A stretch of DNA of 62,171 nt from NCBI GenBank assembly GCA_029101345.1, contig JAQXQU010000023.1:1-62171 (forward strand). Reading direction: 5' to 3'. Origin of the DNA: Erysipelotrichaceae bacterium. Its GTDB lineage: Bacteria > Bacillota_I > Bacilli_A > Erysipelotrichales > Erysipelotrichaceae. The position numbers were made by a program, and so were the translations under genes. Position 1 is the stretch's first letter, and each line of letters starts with the position of its first letter. This document shows positions 8,269 through 18,131 of the stretch, one piece after another. Under the pieces are notes generated by a model. That model searched no databases. It had not been told where the DNA came from and worked only from the letters and a program-made list of their open reading frames with translations.

Positions 8269-8931
8269 TTATTCTTCAAATATTGAATAATCCAGTTCCT
8301 GATAATCAGAAATCTGCTGTCTGATCTCTATTATTTCAGGATGATTATCCATTGCAACAGCTACTACTTTCTCGCAACCAGCTTGGACTGCTTCTTTTAA
8401 ACTCTTCATTGAATCTTCAAAGACAATGCATTCTTCAATCGGAACTCCTATCCTTTTTGCAGCATCCTTATACATTCTCACCTTGTCAGTATAATTTCCA
8501 TCATCATAGACAACCAGATTCCTATCAAAATAGGCATCAAGACCATAGGTAGCGAAATAGAAGTCGACATTGTTTTTAATTGATGATGTTGCCATATTGA
8601 AGGGAATACCATTTTTCTTAAGGTATCTGAAGACATCTTCTGCCCCTGCTCTTAATTTTGTGACATCCATTTCCAGAATTGTCTTGCGATACTCCATTTC
8701 TTTGAACTCGGCATACTCATCCAGTTTTTCCTTATCATATGGCATCTTGATCTCATCAAACATTGCCGCAATCAGAATAGTATCCTTGACTGAAGTATAG
8801 CGAGGATAAAATTCGTCAAAATTCACCTGACCATTTGATAATTTCATCAATGCCTTGTACCAAGCTGCCTCATTAGCCTTCTTGTCATTCACCAATGTAC
8901 CATTGAAATCAAATATTACACCTTTAATCAT
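8269..8931 (-). CDS. HAD-family hydrolase, beta-phosphoglucomutase-like (copy B)
   Basis: 220 residues from ATG 8931 (MIKGVIFDFNGTL). HAD layout: motif I DFNGTLVND, an alpha-helical cap (about residues 15-80), motif II ATSS, a lysine (KVRMYKDAAKRIG) and motif III VFEDSMKSLKEAVQAGCEKVVAV. Motif I is D-x-N, not the usual D-x-D, so the second aspartate that acts as general acid/base is Asn. Substrate unknown. It overlaps the preceding paralogue by 8 bases and the two share many residues, so they look like a local duplication. A parS-like palindrome lies directly upstream of the start. Confidence 0.82.
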   Translation of the reverse strand: MIKGVIFDFNGTLVNDKKANEAAWYKALMKLSNGQVNFDEFYPRYTSVKDTILIAAMFDEIKMPYDKEKLDEYAEFKEMEYRKTILEMDVTKLRAGAEDVFRYLKKNGIPFNMATSSIKNNVDFYFATYGLDAYFDRNLVVYDDGNYTDKVRMYKDAAKRIGVPIEECIVFEDSMKSLKEAVQAGCEKVVAVAMDNHPEIIEIRQQISDYQELDYSIFEE

Positions 8932-9607
8932 ATGTTTCACATGAAACATTACTGAAGATTGAATAATCGACCTCAGTAAAGTCTTTGATCCTTTCTTTGA
9001 TAAATGGTGACTGATAATTGCAATCACGATAGACAGCAACGACATTTTCACAGCCATTAGCTATAACATCTTTAATTGGTGTAGTGGAATCCTCAACTAC
9101 CAGGCAATCCTTCAAGGATAAACCAAGATTACTGGCTGCATCCAGATACATTTGCTTCTTTGATTGATAATTGCCATTATCATAGATAGTTTCATTTCTC
9201 TTGAACCAATTCTCCAGATGATAGGTGTCAAAATAGAAATCTACATTCTGTTTGACTGACATTGTAACAAGTACCATAGGAATCTTTCTTTCCTTAAGAT
9301 AATCCAAAAAATCGGTTGCTCCTTCAAGAAGGTCAGTCATACCCTTCTCAATAATGGTTTCTTCATAGAGCTGACATTTCTTATTAGTAAACATATCAAT
9401 CGTTTCTTGTGAAGTATCAAAACCATTCATTTTCAGATATTGCTCAGCTATCTGAGATTGACGAGAAATACCACCAACTTTAAAAACAGCTGGCAAGTCA
9501 ATTTCCTTATCAAATAGTTCAATTGCTATTTTATTCCAGGTTTCGTTATGAATGGGATCATCAAGAATCAGTGTCCCATTAAAATCAAATAATACTGCTT
9601 TTATCAT
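8924..9607 (-). CDS. HAD-family hydrolase, beta-phosphoglucomutase-like (copy A)
   Basis: 227 residues. HAD fold with motif I FDFNGTLILDD, a helical cap, motif II MVLVTMSVKQNVDFYF, a conserved lysine segment (YQSKKQMYLDAASNLG) and motif III LVVEDSTTPIKDVIANGCENVVAV. As in its downstream neighbour, motif I is D-x-N rather than D-x-D. Both probably act on small phosphorylated metabolites, but no substrate can be read. The ATG is at 9607; serS ends 75 bases upstream. Clear paralogue of the next gene. Confidence 0.82.
   Translation of the reverse strand: MIKAVLFDFNGTLILDDPIHNETWNKIAIELFDKEIDLPAVFKVGGISRQSQIAEQYLKMNGFDTSQETIDMFTNKKCQLYEETIIEKGMTDLLEGATDFLDYLKERKIPMVLVTMSVKQNVDFYFDTYHLENWFKRNETIYDNGNYQSKKQMYLDAASNLGLSLKDCLVVEDSTTPIKDVIANGCENVVAVYRDCNYQSPFIKERIKDFTEVDYSIFSNVSCETYD
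8933..8948. promoter_or_regulatory. parS-like palindrome (site 1)
   Basis: TGTTTCACATGAAACA differs by one base from the bacterial ParB-binding consensus TGTTNCACGTGAAACA. It lies inside the 3' end of one HAD gene and immediately before the next, about 12 kb from the origin, in the region where ParB sites normally cluster. A second copy in opposite orientation is at 9657-9672. ParB binding is inferred; parA/parB are not in the window. Confidence 0.65.
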
Positions 9608-9648
9608 GTTTATATTATTTCATGAGATTCTTTCTAATGGAAGAATAA

Positions 9649-9677
9649 AAAAGGATTGTTTCATGTGAAACAATCCT
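9649..9677 (-). terminator. serS terminator overlapping parS-like site 2 (9657-9672)
   Basis: On the minus strand a 12-bp stem (AGGATTGTTTCA / TGAAACAATCCT) is followed by TTTTTTATTC, a good intrinsic terminator after serS. The core of the same palindrome, TGTTTCATGTGAAACA, is the reverse complement of parS-like site 1 and one mismatch from the parS consensus. It may therefore do both jobs. Confidence 0.8.
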
Positions 9678-9682
9678 ATAAA

Positions 9683-10963
9683 TTACTTGGTAATGACTTC
9701 CTGACCACCCATATATGGCTGAAGAACCTTAGGAATTCTGATTGAACCATCTTCATTGACATTATTCTCAATCAGAGCAATCAAACCACGTGGTGAAGCA
9801 AGAACAGTGTTGTTCAATGTATGAACAAAGTAGTTGCCTTTTTCACCCTTGACTCTGATACCCAATCTACGTGCCTGGGCATCACCTAAGTTAGAGCATG
9901 AACCTACTTCAAAGTATTTCTGCTGACGTGGAGACCAAGCTTCAATATCACAGGACTTTACTTTGAGATCTGCCAGGTCACCAGAACAGCATTCCAGCTG
10001 TCTGACCGGGATATCCAGATTTCTGAAGACTTCAACAGTATATCTCCACATGTCTTCATAGTACTTCATGGAGTCTTCTGGTTCACAAAGGACAATCATT
10101 TCCTGCTTTTCAAACTGATGAACACGATAGAGTCCTCTTTCTTCTAAACCATGAGAGCCACCCTCTTTTCTAAAACAAGGAGAATAAGAGGTCATGCGAA
10201 TAGGCAATTCATCTTTCCTTAACATCTGACCTTGGAACTTGCCAATCATCGAATGTTCTGAAGTACCGATCAGATAGAGATCTTCACCTTCAATCTTGTA
10301 CATCATAGCTTCCATTTCCGGGAAAGACATAACACCGGTAACAACACCAGCATGAATCATGAATGGTGGAATGGCATAAGTGAAGCCCTGTTTGATCATA
10401 TAATCACGGGCATAAGCAATCATTGCTTCATGAAGGCGAGCGATATCGCCTAATAGATAATAGAATCCTTCACCAGATGTTCTGCCAGCCGCTTCCTTAT
10501 CCATACCCTTCAAGGCATTGATAATATCAGCATGATGAGGAATATCGAATGCAGGCTGATATGCTTCACCAAAGCGTTGGACTTCAACGTTTTCTGAATC
10601 ATCCTTGCCAATTGGTACAGAAGCATCAAGAATGTTAGGAATAACTAACATCTTATCCCTGATCAGAACCTTCAATTCCTCTTCCCTCTTTTCACATTCT
10701 TCAATCTCATCACCAATATTCTTAACTGCAGCCTTGACTTCTTCTGCTTCAGCCTTTAAACCCTGACGCATCAAGCCGCCAATTTCCTTTGACTTGCTGT
10801 TTCTTAATGCTCTCAAGCTATCAGCTTTGGTTTGCAATTCTCTGGCTTCTTCATCCAATTTCTTGACTTCATCAACAATAACAAGCTTCTCATCCTGAAA
10901 CTTCTTTCTGATGTTTTCCTTGACAAGATCAGGATTCTCTCTAATTAACTTAATATCAATCAT
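9683..10963 (-). CDS. serS: Serine--tRNA ligase
   Basis: 426 residues, class II aminoacyl-tRNA synthetase that charges tRNA-Ser. The N-terminal about 110 residues form the long antiparallel coiled-coil arm that grips the tRNA (KLDEEARELQTKADSLRALRN, KAAVKNIGDEIEECEKREEELK). The catalytic core shows motif 2 FRKEGGSHGLEERGLYRVHQFEK and motif 3 NTVLASPRGLIALIEN. The gene is behind a T-box leader, so it is expected to be induced by uncharged tRNA-Ser, and ends at a strong hairpin. Confidence 0.98.
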   Translation of the reverse strand: MIDIKLIRENPDLVKENIRKKFQDEKLVIVDEVKKLDEEARELQTKADSLRALRNSKSKEIGGLMRQGLKAEAEEVKAAVKNIGDEIEECEKREEELKVLIRDKMLVIPNILDASVPIGKDDSENVEVQRFGEAYQPAFDIPHHADIINALKGMDKEAAGRTSGEGFYYLLGDIARLHEAMIAYARDYMIKQGFTYAIPPFMIHAGVVTGVMSFPEMEAMMYKIEGEDLYLIGTSEHSMIGKFQGQMLRKDELPIRMTSYSPCFRKEGGSHGLEERGLYRVHQFEKQEMIVLCEPEDSMKYYEDMWRYTVEVFRNLDIPVRQLECCSGDLADLKVKSCDIEAWSPRQQKYFEVGSCSNLGDAQARRLGIRVKGEKGNYFVHTLNNTVLASPRGLIALIENNVNEDGSIRIPKVLQPYMGGQEVITK

Positions 10964-10974
10964 ATTGCCTCCAT

Positions 10975-11160
10975 AATTAAAAAAGCACCGTTAAGGACGT
11001 AAATGATACGTGGTGCCACCTTAGTTGCTTCTTGAATCTTTAACGCAGATATACGTGACGGATTAGGTCAGCTATAAGGTAGATTCATAGTTGTCTTCAG
11101 ATGATTTGCACCAACCATCATCTCTCTATAATAAAGTTCAACCACTACTAGTCCTTAATA
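10975..11160 (-). promoter_or_regulatory. T-box leader of serS
   Basis: On the minus strand, about 190 bases between gyrA and serS contain the T-box sequence CTAAGGTGGCACCACG (about 11007-11022), close to the consensus AAGGTGGNACCGCG, followed by a sequence that can pair with it to form the alternative terminator (ACGTCCTTAACGGTGC then T-run). Upstream, GAATCTACC around 11078-11086 offers a serine codon TCT as specifier. T-boxes sense uncharged tRNA and let transcription proceed. Confidence 0.88.
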
Positions 11161-11189
11161 CACACCAAAATAATACCACAGGTTAAGGA

Positions 11190-11226
11190 AATAAAGAAAA
11201 GAAGAGTGATTATTCATCACTCTTCA
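11190..11226 (-). terminator. gyrA terminator overlapping the gyrA stop codon
   Basis: On the minus strand GAAGAGTGAT / ATCACTCTTC form a stem around the stop codon of gyrA, followed by TTTTCTTTATTT. The last codons of gyrA are thus part of the hairpin. It separates the gyrase operon from the serS T-box. Confidence 0.75.
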
Positions 11227-13690
11227 ATGGTTTTTCTTCAATTTCCTCTTCGTGTTCAACAATATTGACTGCCTTAACAAAAGTTCCATCCTGTGGTTTA
11301 ATCAGGCGTACACCAGTAGTTGCCCGACCAAGAGTTGAAACTTTGCTTAAATCAATTCGGATAATAATGCCATCATTAGTCATAATCATGCAGTCTTCAT
11401 CACCATTGACCGCCTTCAAGGCAACAAGAGGACCATTCTTATCAGTAATATTAATAGTCTTGACACCCTTGGCACCACGAGAAGTAATGCGATATTCATC
11501 AACTGGAGTCTTCTTGCCAAAGCCTAGTTTTGAGATAACAAGAATTTCATTGCCTTGTGTTGAAGTGGCAGCGCCAATGATTTCATCTTCAGCATCAATA
11601 TTCATACCACGGACACCAGCAGCTGTACGACCCATATCCCTAATGGAATTTTCGTTGATGCGGACAGCCTTACCATTGGAAGCGCCAATGATAATCTCAT
11701 CATTGCCTGATGTTGGAAGAACCATCAGAATTTCATCATCTTCTTTCAATTTCAGAGCAATCTTACCAGTCTGACGAATTGAATCAAATTCTTCAATCTC
11801 AACTCTCTTGCAAAGACCTCTTCTAGTAATGAAGAAGAGATATTTATGTCCATGTTCACGACTAATTGGAACCAGAGCCTTAACCTTTTCATCCTTTTCG
11901 ATATTGATGATATTCTGGACTGGCATACCCTTGGCATTTCTTGAAGATTCAGGAATCTGGTAACCCTTAATACGATAAACCTTGCCTTTATTGGTAAATA
12001 GCAACAAGTGATCATGTGTCGACATCGAGATATTCTGGTCAACAATATCATCATCAGTCAGTGACATGCCTTTGACACCCCTGCCACCACGATTCTGTGT
12101 ACGATAGGTACTAACCGGCAGACGTTTGACATAACCTTTCATTGATAAGGAAATGACAACATTTTCTTCTGGTATCAGATCCTCATCCTCAACATCAACA
12201 CCACCATCAACTATTTCAGTTCTTCTTGGATCATTGAATTTTTCCTTGATCAGAAGCAATTCTGATTTGATGATTGCTAAGACTCTTGAGTGATTAGCAA
12301 GAATATCTTCATAATCCAGAATCAAGGCGTGCAACTCATCAAGTTCATTATTGATCTTTTCTCTTTGCAAACCGGTAAGTCTTCTGAATTGCATATCAAG
12401 AATAGCTTTTGATTGTGCATTATCCAGACCAAATTCAAGATTGAATTTGATATAGACTTCATCATCATCCTTGGATGAACGAACAATATTCATAATCCGA
12501 TCGATATTATCAATTGCCGTCTTCAAACCTTCGAGAATATGAGCTCGCTCCTTGGATTTTGCCAAATCATACTCTGTTCTTCTGGTGATTATTTCTATCT
12601 GATGATCAATATAATGTCTGATAATATCCTTAAGACTTAATAACATTGGTGTATTATTAACCAAAACATTATTATTGACACCAAAAGAGGATTGCAAAGG
12701 TGAAAGCTTATAGAGCTGATTGAGAATGACTTCAGGTTGCACATCCTTCTTAAGTTCAATCTCAATCCGAATACCATTACGGCTATTGGATAAGTCACGC
12801 ATATCAACAATGCCTTCAACAATCTTATCCTTAACCAGGTCATTGATTTTATCATAAAGAACCTGTTTGTTAGTGAGATAAGGAATTTCCTTGACTGTTA
12901 ACATGGACTTGCCTTTGCCCATATCTGAAATATCAACCTTAGCTCTCATGATAATGGAACCACGGCCGCTTTCATATGCCTGGCGAATACCACTACGGCC
13001 GATGATATAGCCACCAGTTGGAAAATCAGGTCCAGGAATCAGTTGCATCAATTCAGCAGTGGTGATATCAGGATTATCAATTGTTGCAATAATGCCATCA
13101 ATAACTTCTCCTAAATTATGAGTAGGCATATTGGTTGCCATGCCGACAGCAATTCCCATTGAGCCATTGACAAGAAGATTAGGAAATTTAGAAGGCAATA
13201 CCGAAGGTTCCTTATGGCGAGCATCATAATTATCACGCCAATCAATAGTCTCTTTCTTAATGTCCTGCAACAATTCCAAAGATATTTTGGACATTCGGGC
13301 TTCAGTGTAACGCATAGCAGCGGCACCATCACCATCCAAAGAACCAAAGTTGCCATGACCATCCACTAGCGGATAGCGATAAGAGAAGTTTTGGGCCATA
13401 CGCACCATCGTATCATAGATGGCAGTATCGCCATGGGGATGATATTTACCCATGACTTCACCAACGATATTTGCAGATTTGACATGTGGTTTATCTGGTG
13501 TAAATCCAGCATCATACATTGCCCAAAGAACACGACGATGAACTGGCTTCATGCCATCTCTGACATCTGGAAGTGCACGGTCAATAATGACAGACATTGA
13601 ATAGGAAAGGAAATCATCACGCATTTCAGAAGAGATGTTGATTTCCTTCATATTGCCATGATTGAAATAACGATTATCCAATTCGTTCAT
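11210..13690 (-). CDS. gyrA: DNA gyrase subunit A
   Basis: 826 residues. GyrA cuts and rejoins DNA in the A2B2 gyrase that introduces negative supercoils. Seen: [21 protein letters not shown], the quinolone-resistance region [22 protein letters not shown], the catalytic tyrosine in [11 protein letters not shown], and the C-terminal beta-pinwheel with the GyrA-box [10 protein letters not shown] that is needed for DNA wrapping. The box favours gyrase over topoisomerase IV ParC. It lies 11 bases after gyrB and shares its operon. Confidence 0.98.
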   Translation of the reverse strand: MNELDNRYFNHGNMKEINISSEMRDDFLSYSMSVIIDRALPDVRDGMKPVHRRVLWAMYDAGFTPDKPHVKSANIVGEVMGKYHPHGDTAIYDTMVRMAQNFSYRYPLVDGHGNFGSLDGDGAAAMRYTEARMSKISLELLQDIKKETIDWRDNYDARHKEPSVLPSKFPNLLVNGSMGIAVGMATNMPTHNLGEVIDGIIATIDNPDITTAELMQLIPGPDFPTGGYIIGRSGIRQAYESGRGSIIMRAKVDISDMGKGKSMLTVKEIPYLTNKQVLYDKINDLVKDKIVEGIVDMRDLSNSRNGIRIEIELKKDVQPEVILNQLYKLSPLQSSFGVNNNVLVNNTPMLLSLKDIIRHYIDHQIEIITRRTEYDLAKSKERAHILEGLKTAIDNIDRIMNIVRSSKDDDEVYIKFNLEFGLDNAQSKAILDMQFRRLTGLQREKINNELDELHALILDYEDILANHSRVLAIIKSELLLIKEKFNDPRRTEIVDGGVDVEDEDLIPEENVVISLSMKGYVKRLPVSTYRTQNRGGRGVKGMSLTDDDIVDQNISMSTHDHLLLFTNKGKVYRIKGYQIPESSRNAKGMPVQNIINIEKDEKVKALVPISREHGHKYLFFITRRGLCKRVEIEEFDSIRQTGKIALKLKEDDEILMVLPTSGNDEIIIGASNGKAVRINENSIRDMGRTAAGVRGMNIDAEDEIIGAATSTQGNEILVISKLGFGKKTPVDEYRITSRGAKGVKTINITDKNGPLVALKAVNGDEDCMIMTNDGIIIRIDLSKVSTLGRATTGVRLIKPQDGTFVKAVNIVEHEEEIEEKPLKSDE

Positions 13691-13701
13691 AAAGCACCTC
13701 C

Positions 13702-15648
13702 TTAGTAGTCCAGATTCTTAGCAAAGTGAGCATTTTCGATGATGAAATTCTTACGTGGTTCAACTTCATCTCCCATCAACATGGAGAAGACCTGATCAGC
13801 ATCAATGGCATCAGGAATTGTTACTCTCTTTAATGTTCGATGTTCAGGATCAAGAGTTGTTTCCCATAATTGGTCAGGATCCATTTCACCAAGACCCTTA
13901 TAACGCTGAATATCATATTTTTCATCACCAAAGTCTCTTTTTGCCAATTCCAATTCTTCATCGGAATAGCAATATCTTAAAGTACGCTGACCTTTGAATA
14001 GCTTATATAGTGGTGGCATAGCAATATAAACATAACCACCTTCAATCAGAGGTCTAAAGTAACGATAGAGGAAGGTAAGCATCAGAGTGGCAATATGCTG
14101 GCCATCAACATCTGCATCGGTCATAATGACAATTTTATGATATCTGAGTTTGGAAACATCGATATTATCACCAAAGCCACAACCAAAAGCAGAAATCATC
14201 ATGTTGATTTCAGCATTTTCAAAGACACGCTGCTGACGAGCTTTTTCAACATTCAGGATCTTGCCACGAAGTGGAAGAACAGCTTGGAAGTCTGAATCAC
14301 GACCCTGCTGGGCAGAACCACCAGCAGAATTACCCTCAACAATATATATTTCTGAAATAGTTGCATCCTTGGAAGCACAGTCCTTTAATTTAGTTGGCAG
14401 ATTAGCACCATTGAAATCGCCTTTTCTGCGAACTGATTCTCTGGCCTTCTTAGCAGCTAAGCGTGCTTCAAGTGCAGCTTTGGCCTTTTCGATAATAATC
14501 TTAGCAACAGCTGGATTTTCCAAAAGATAATGTTTTAGATATTCACCAAATACTTCACGAACAGCTTTTGTTACTTCAGAACTTCCTAATTTGGCTTTGG
14601 TCTGTCCTTCATATTGAGGATCAGGATGCTTGACAGAAATAATAGCTGTCAGACCTTCCTTCAGATCATCAGAAGTCAAAGAATCTTCATTATCCTTGAT
14701 CAGCTTGTTGTTCTTGGCATAAGCATTGATAACACGATTCAATGTAGCTCTAAAGGAATCAATATGAGTACCACCATCTGGTGTCAGAATATTATTGCAG
14801 AAAGCATAGACCTTTTCGGAATAGGAAAGATTATATTGCAAAGATATTTCAACATTGATATCCATGCCATCAACAGTAATCTGCTTATCAACATAAAGAA
14901 CATCATCAAAGATTGGTCTTTCATTTTCATTTAGAAACATGACAAATTCCTTGATACCACCCTCATAGCAGAAAGCAGTAGTACCATGATGTTCATCATC
15001 CTTATCCCAAGTAAAAACAAATTTGATTCCTTTGTTTAAGAAAGCCATCTGCCTGATTCTTGAGAAAAGAACATCATAATCAAAGACAGTTCCTTCCTTG
15101 AAGATAGCATCATCCGGCTTGAAGCGAACAGTGGAACCATGAATGTCTTTAGCACATTCACCAATAATATGAAGAGGAACAGAAACAGAACCACCATTTT
15201 CAAATTTGATATAAGATGCTTTTCCATCTTTATGAATAGTAACATCAAGCCATTTGGATAAGGCATTGACAACACTGGCACCAACACCATGCAAGCCACC
15301 TGATACCTTATAGGCACCACCACCAAATTTTCCACCAGCATGAAGAACAGTAAAGATGGTCTCGACAGTTGATTTTCCAGTCTTAGGATGAATTTCAATC
15401 GGCATACCACGACCATCATCCTTGACAGTCACAACATCATCCTTATCGACAGTGATTTCAATATCATGGGCATAGCCTGCCAGAGCTTCATCAACGGAGT
15501 TATCGATAATTTCCCAGACCAGATGATGCAAACCATTCTTATCGGTAGTACCGATGTACATGCCTGGTCTTTTTCTGACAGCTTCAAGTCCTTCTAAAAC
15601 CTGAATATCATCAGAAGTGTAGTTGTCATGTTTAATTGCAGTTCCCAT
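13702..15648 (-). CDS. gyrB: DNA gyrase subunit B
   Basis: 648 residues. ATPase subunit of gyrase. Seen: GHKL ATP site ([47 protein letters not shown]), [11 protein letters not shown] near the domain boundary, the TOPRIM motif [14 protein letters not shown] with [26 protein letters not shown] (Mg2+ site) and [17 protein letters not shown] at the end. 8 bases after recF; part of yaaA-recF-gyrB-gyrA. Confidence 0.98.
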   Translation of the reverse strand: MGTAIKHDNYTSDDIQVLEGLEAVRKRPGMYIGTTDKNGLHHLVWEIIDNSVDEALAGYAHDIEITVDKDDVVTVKDDGRGMPIEIHPKTGKSTVETIFTVLHAGGKFGGGAYKVSGGLHGVGASVVNALSKWLDVTIHKDGKASYIKFENGGSVSVPLHIIGECAKDIHGSTVRFKPDDAIFKEGTVFDYDVLFSRIRQMAFLNKGIKFVFTWDKDDEHHGTTAFCYEGGIKEFVMFLNENERPIFDDVLYVDKQITVDGMDINVEISLQYNLSYSEKVYAFCNNILTPDGGTHIDSFRATLNRVINAYAKNNKLIKDNEDSLTSDDLKEGLTAIISVKHPDPQYEGQTKAKLGSSEVTKAVREVFGEYLKHYLLENPAVAKIIIEKAKAALEARLAAKKARESVRRKGDFNGANLPTKLKDCASKDATISEIYIVEGNSAGGSAQQGRDSDFQAVLPLRGKILNVEKARQQRVFENAEINMMISAFGCGFGDNIDVSKLRYHKIVIMTDADVDGQHIATLMLTFLYRYFRPLIEGGYVYIAMPPLYKLFKGQRTLRYCYSDEELELAKRDFGDEKYDIQRYKGLGEMDPDQLWETTLDPEHRTLKRVTIPDAIDADQVFSMLMGDEVEPRKNFIIENAHFAKNLDY

Positions 15649-15656
15649 TTCCCCTC

Positions 15657-16688
15657 CTATAATCTAATCAAGTTGCATTTTCTCTTGATATCAACCATCT
15701 TGATATCAGTACTAGTAATGATTGTTTGCGTATCAGCAGGTAAAATATTCAATAGACGTTCCTGATTATCACTATCAAGTTCAGACAGAATGTCATCAAG
15801 AAGAATTATTGGTGCTGTACCAGTTGTCATTCTGATATAATCGGCAATTGCCAATTTGAATGAAATGAAGGTCATGCGCTTTTGTCCTTGGGAGGCAATA
15901 TCACATAAGTCAATATCATCCATTTTGAAGACATAATCTTCATGATGAGGTCCAAAGGTTGCATAGTGATAATACCTGTCCTTTTCAAAAGAAGTCTTGA
16001 TACGTTTCATCAGCTCATCAATTGGACAGCATTTGTGATAATCAATAAAGATCTTATTCGAAGTATTGGATAGCTTTTGATAATAGTCATTAATAAGCGG
16101 GTTGATCTTCTCAAAGAAAGCAGTACGTTCAGCTATCAGTCTTTGCATTTCCGGCAACATCTTGCCATCAATGATTGATAATAATACTTCATCTATTTTT
16201 TCTTCCTTTAACAAGGCATTCTTCTCTTTCAGAAGCAGATTGTATTTAAGCAAGGCATTGAGATAACTGTGGTTGATCTTGCCTATCTCAATATCCATAA
16301 TCTTTCTTCTCTCTCTTGGTGACTTATCGAATAATTCCAAATCAGAAGGTTTGAAGAGAATGGCATTCAGCTTGCCAATGAATTCTGAAGTTTTCTTCCT
16401 GATCTGATCGTTATAGATAAGGCTTTTGCCACTGGAATTAATGACAACCCGAAACTTTCCCACATCACTGAGAATATCAATTCTGGCAAATTCACCATCA
16501 TTGTTGATCAATGCCTTATCATTATTGGTTCTGAATGATTTGGTGTTGGAAACAACAATGATGCTTTCAAGAATATTGGTTTTGCCAATGCCGTTGGGAC
16601 CAATAATAATATTCAGCCCCTTATCAAATTCAAATTGTCCCTGATGATAAGATCGATAATCCTTAAGAGCAATCTTATTGATAATCAT
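15657..16688 (-). CDS. recF: DNA replication and repair protein RecF
   Basis: 343 residues. RecF is an SMC-like ATPase that marks gapped DNA for RecR/RecO loading of RecA. Walker A GPNGIGKTNILESI near residue 33, the signature region DIASQGQKRMTFISFKLA near residue 258, and Walker B PIILLDDILSELD near residue 285 are present. The start overlaps the yaaA stop (ATGA), so the two are translationally coupled. Confidence 0.96.
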   Translation of the reverse strand: MIINKIALKDYRSYHQGQFEFDKGLNIIIGPNGIGKTNILESIIVVSNTKSFRTNNDKALINNDGEFARIDILSDVGKFRVVINSSGKSLIYNDQIRKKTSEFIGKLNAILFKPSDLELFDKSPRERRKIMDIEIGKINHSYLNALLKYNLLLKEKNALLKEEKIDEVLLSIIDGKMLPEMQRLIAERTAFFEKINPLINDYYQKLSNTSNKIFIDYHKCCPIDELMKRIKTSFEKDRYYHYATFGPHHEDYVFKMDDIDLCDIASQGQKRMTFISFKLAIADYIRMTTGTAPIILLDDILSELDSDNQERLLNILPADTQTIITSTDIKMVDIKRKCNLIRL

Positions 16689-16888
16689 GCAATTTCATAT
16701 TTCTGGCCATTGATTTCAACAATATCACCTGGATGCAGTTTTCTTCCGCGGCGATTATCCTCAATGCCATTGATAATCACTTTGTTCTCAAAAAGAAAAA
16801 GCTTGGCTTCACCACCGCTACTGATCAGGTCAGCAACCTTTAAAAGCTGCTGAAGTGTAAGATAGTCATTTTTAATCTTAATTACCAT
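16685..16888 (-). CDS. yaaA: S4-domain RNA-binding protein YaaA
   Basis: About 67 residues from ATG 16888. A lone S4 domain (LTLQQLLKVADLISSGGEAKLFLFE, then VIINGIEDNRRGRKLHPGDIV), typical of the small protein between dnaN and recF in Bacillota; its family binds rRNA or tRNA. ATG 16909 is in frame but sits only a few bases after a TATAAT box, so it would be at the transcription start. ATG 16888 has a GTGGGTG ribosome site and gives the usual length. Confidence 0.9.
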   Translation of the reverse strand: MVIKIKNDYLTLQQLLKVADLISSGGEAKLFLFENKVIINGIEDNRRGRKLHPGDIVEINGQKYEIA

Positions 16889-16913
16889 ATAATTCACCCA
16901 CTTATACATGATA

Positions 16914-16922
16914 ATTATAGCA
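16914..16922 (-). promoter_or_regulatory. Extended -10 promoter of the yaaA-recF-gyrB-gyrA operon
   Basis: On the minus strand TGCTATAAT is a perfect extended -10 element (TGnTATAAT) 26 bases before the yaaA start. No good -35 is needed or seen. Confidence 0.7.
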
Positions 16923-16929
16923 TTTTTAT

Positions 16930-17170
16930 GATTTAAAAGCCACTTTTTAAGGAGTTGACTATAATAAGTATATATATACGAAATAAAGACAATTCTTTAA
17001 AAATCAAGTTTATTTTTATAAGAACATCATTAACCAACAGAATAATGATTATTTATCACCATTATAAATGTCTATAAAATTTGTGAATATATGGACAAAT
17101 AACAAGTGCAAATGCTTTCAAAAGGTGTTATGGTATAGATATCAGAGAATCTACAATAGGAGGTTTATAT
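16930..17170 (+). promoter_or_regulatory. Intergenic region with fba promoter and cre-like site
   Basis: About 240 non-coding bases between yaaA and fba. TGGTATAGA at 17131-17139 is an extended -10 for fba. TGCAAATGCTTTCA at 17107-17120 resembles the catabolite-response element TGWAANCGNTNWCA with two mismatches, and it overlaps the expected -35 position, so CcpA control of the aldolase is plausible. The rest is AT-rich without recognisable structure. Confidence 0.45.
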
Positions 17171-17173
17171 TTA

Positions 17174-18070
17174 ATGTTAGTTTCTATGAAAGAAATCTGT
17201 GCTAGAGCTAAAGAAGGCCATTACGGTGTTCCTGCTTTAACTTCTGGTAATGAACACATTGTCAGATCTGCTATCGAAGCAGCTGAAGAAAAGAACTCAC
17301 CACTTATCCTATTATGTAATGTCAAGGCTCCTGACTTCCAATATTTAGGCAAGGTTATCAATGACTTAGCTGCTCAGTCAAGAGTACCGGTAGCTGCTAT
17401 CCTTGACCACGGTCCTGACTATGCATCATGTGTTAGAGCAGTCAAAGCCAATCTTACTGATATCATGATTGATAAGTCAGCAGAACCATACGAAGTCAAT
17501 GTTGCTGAAACAAAGAAAGCAGTTGAGTTAGCTCATGCGGCTGGCATGTATGTTGAAGCAGAATTAGGACATGTTGGCAACGCTGATAATTATGATGAAG
17601 ATGGTCATTCTGCATTTACTGATCCAGAAGATGCAATCAGATTCGTTGAAGAAACTGGTGTTGACTTCCTAGCAGTTGCTGTTGGTACAGCTCATGGTGC
17701 TTATCCAAAGGGCAAGAAGCCAGAAATTCAGTTTGAATTATTGAAGGAACTAAGAGATAAGGTTCCAGTACCTCTGGTACTTCATGGTGGATCAGGTTCA
17801 GGTGACGAAAATATTGCTGAAGCATGCCGTTGCGGTATCACTAAGGTTAACCTGGCTAATGACTTATACCAAGGCTGCATTGAAGAAGTTCTTAACCACG
17901 ACTGGAGCTCAGGTTGGGCTGCTTATGGTTTCTATGGTGTAGTTGCTCAGGGTTATAAGAAAGTAGCTAAACACTATATGGATGTCTGTGGTTCTACAGG
18001 CAAAGCTTGGACTAAGGAACCTAAGGGTCTTACTTCCAAAGCTGAAACAGAAGATGTCAAGGAAGGTTAA
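17174..18070 (+). CDS. fba: Class II fructose-bisphosphate (ketose-bisphosphate) aldolase
   Basis: 298 residues. Zinc-dependent aldolase that cleaves fructose 1,6-bisphosphate in glycolysis. Motifs: AILDHGPDYASC (His zinc ligand), EAELGHVGN (Glu ligand region), GTAHGAYP (His ligand), VLHGGSGSGDENI and ITKVNLANDL (phosphate loops). A tagatose- or other ketose-bisphosphate aldolase is possible, since this family is not resolved by motif alone. GGAGG lies upstream of ATG 17174. The gene runs opposite to its neighbours dnaN and yaaA, against replication, inside an otherwise conserved cluster. Confidence 0.92.
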   Translation: MLVSMKEICARAKEGHYGVPALTSGNEHIVRSAIEAAEEKNSPLILLCNVKAPDFQYLGKVINDLAAQSRVPVAAILDHGPDYASCVRAVKANLTDIMIDKSAEPYEVNVAETKKAVELAHAAGMYVEAELGHVGNADNYDEDGHSAFTDPEDAIRFVEETGVDFLAVAVGTAHGAYPKGKKPEIQFELLKELRDKVPVPLVLHGGSGSGDENIAEACRCGITKVNLANDLYQGCIEEVLNHDWSSGWAAYGFYGVVAQGYKKVAKHYMDVCGSTGKAWTKEPKGLTSKAETEDVKEG

Positions 18071-18087
18071 TTCCCGATAATCAGATA

Positions 18088-18122
18088 TTTAAAAATCCGA
18101 TTCAGTGAATCGGATTTTTTTA
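18088..18122. terminator. Bidirectional terminator between fba and dnaN
   Basis: AATCCGATTC AGT GAATCGGATT is a long perfect stem flanked by A-run and T-run, serving the convergent fba (+) and dnaN (-) genes. Confidence 0.88.
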
Positions 18123-18131
18123 ATCAATTGA

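Noticed and set aside
14261-14530. Open frame antisense to gyrB
   Set aside because: Shadow of a strongly conserved gene without a plausible start or family.
16955-16980. TTGACT with following TATATA as a promoter for fba
   Set aside because: The spacing between the two elements is too short; the extended -10 at 17131 is a better candidate.
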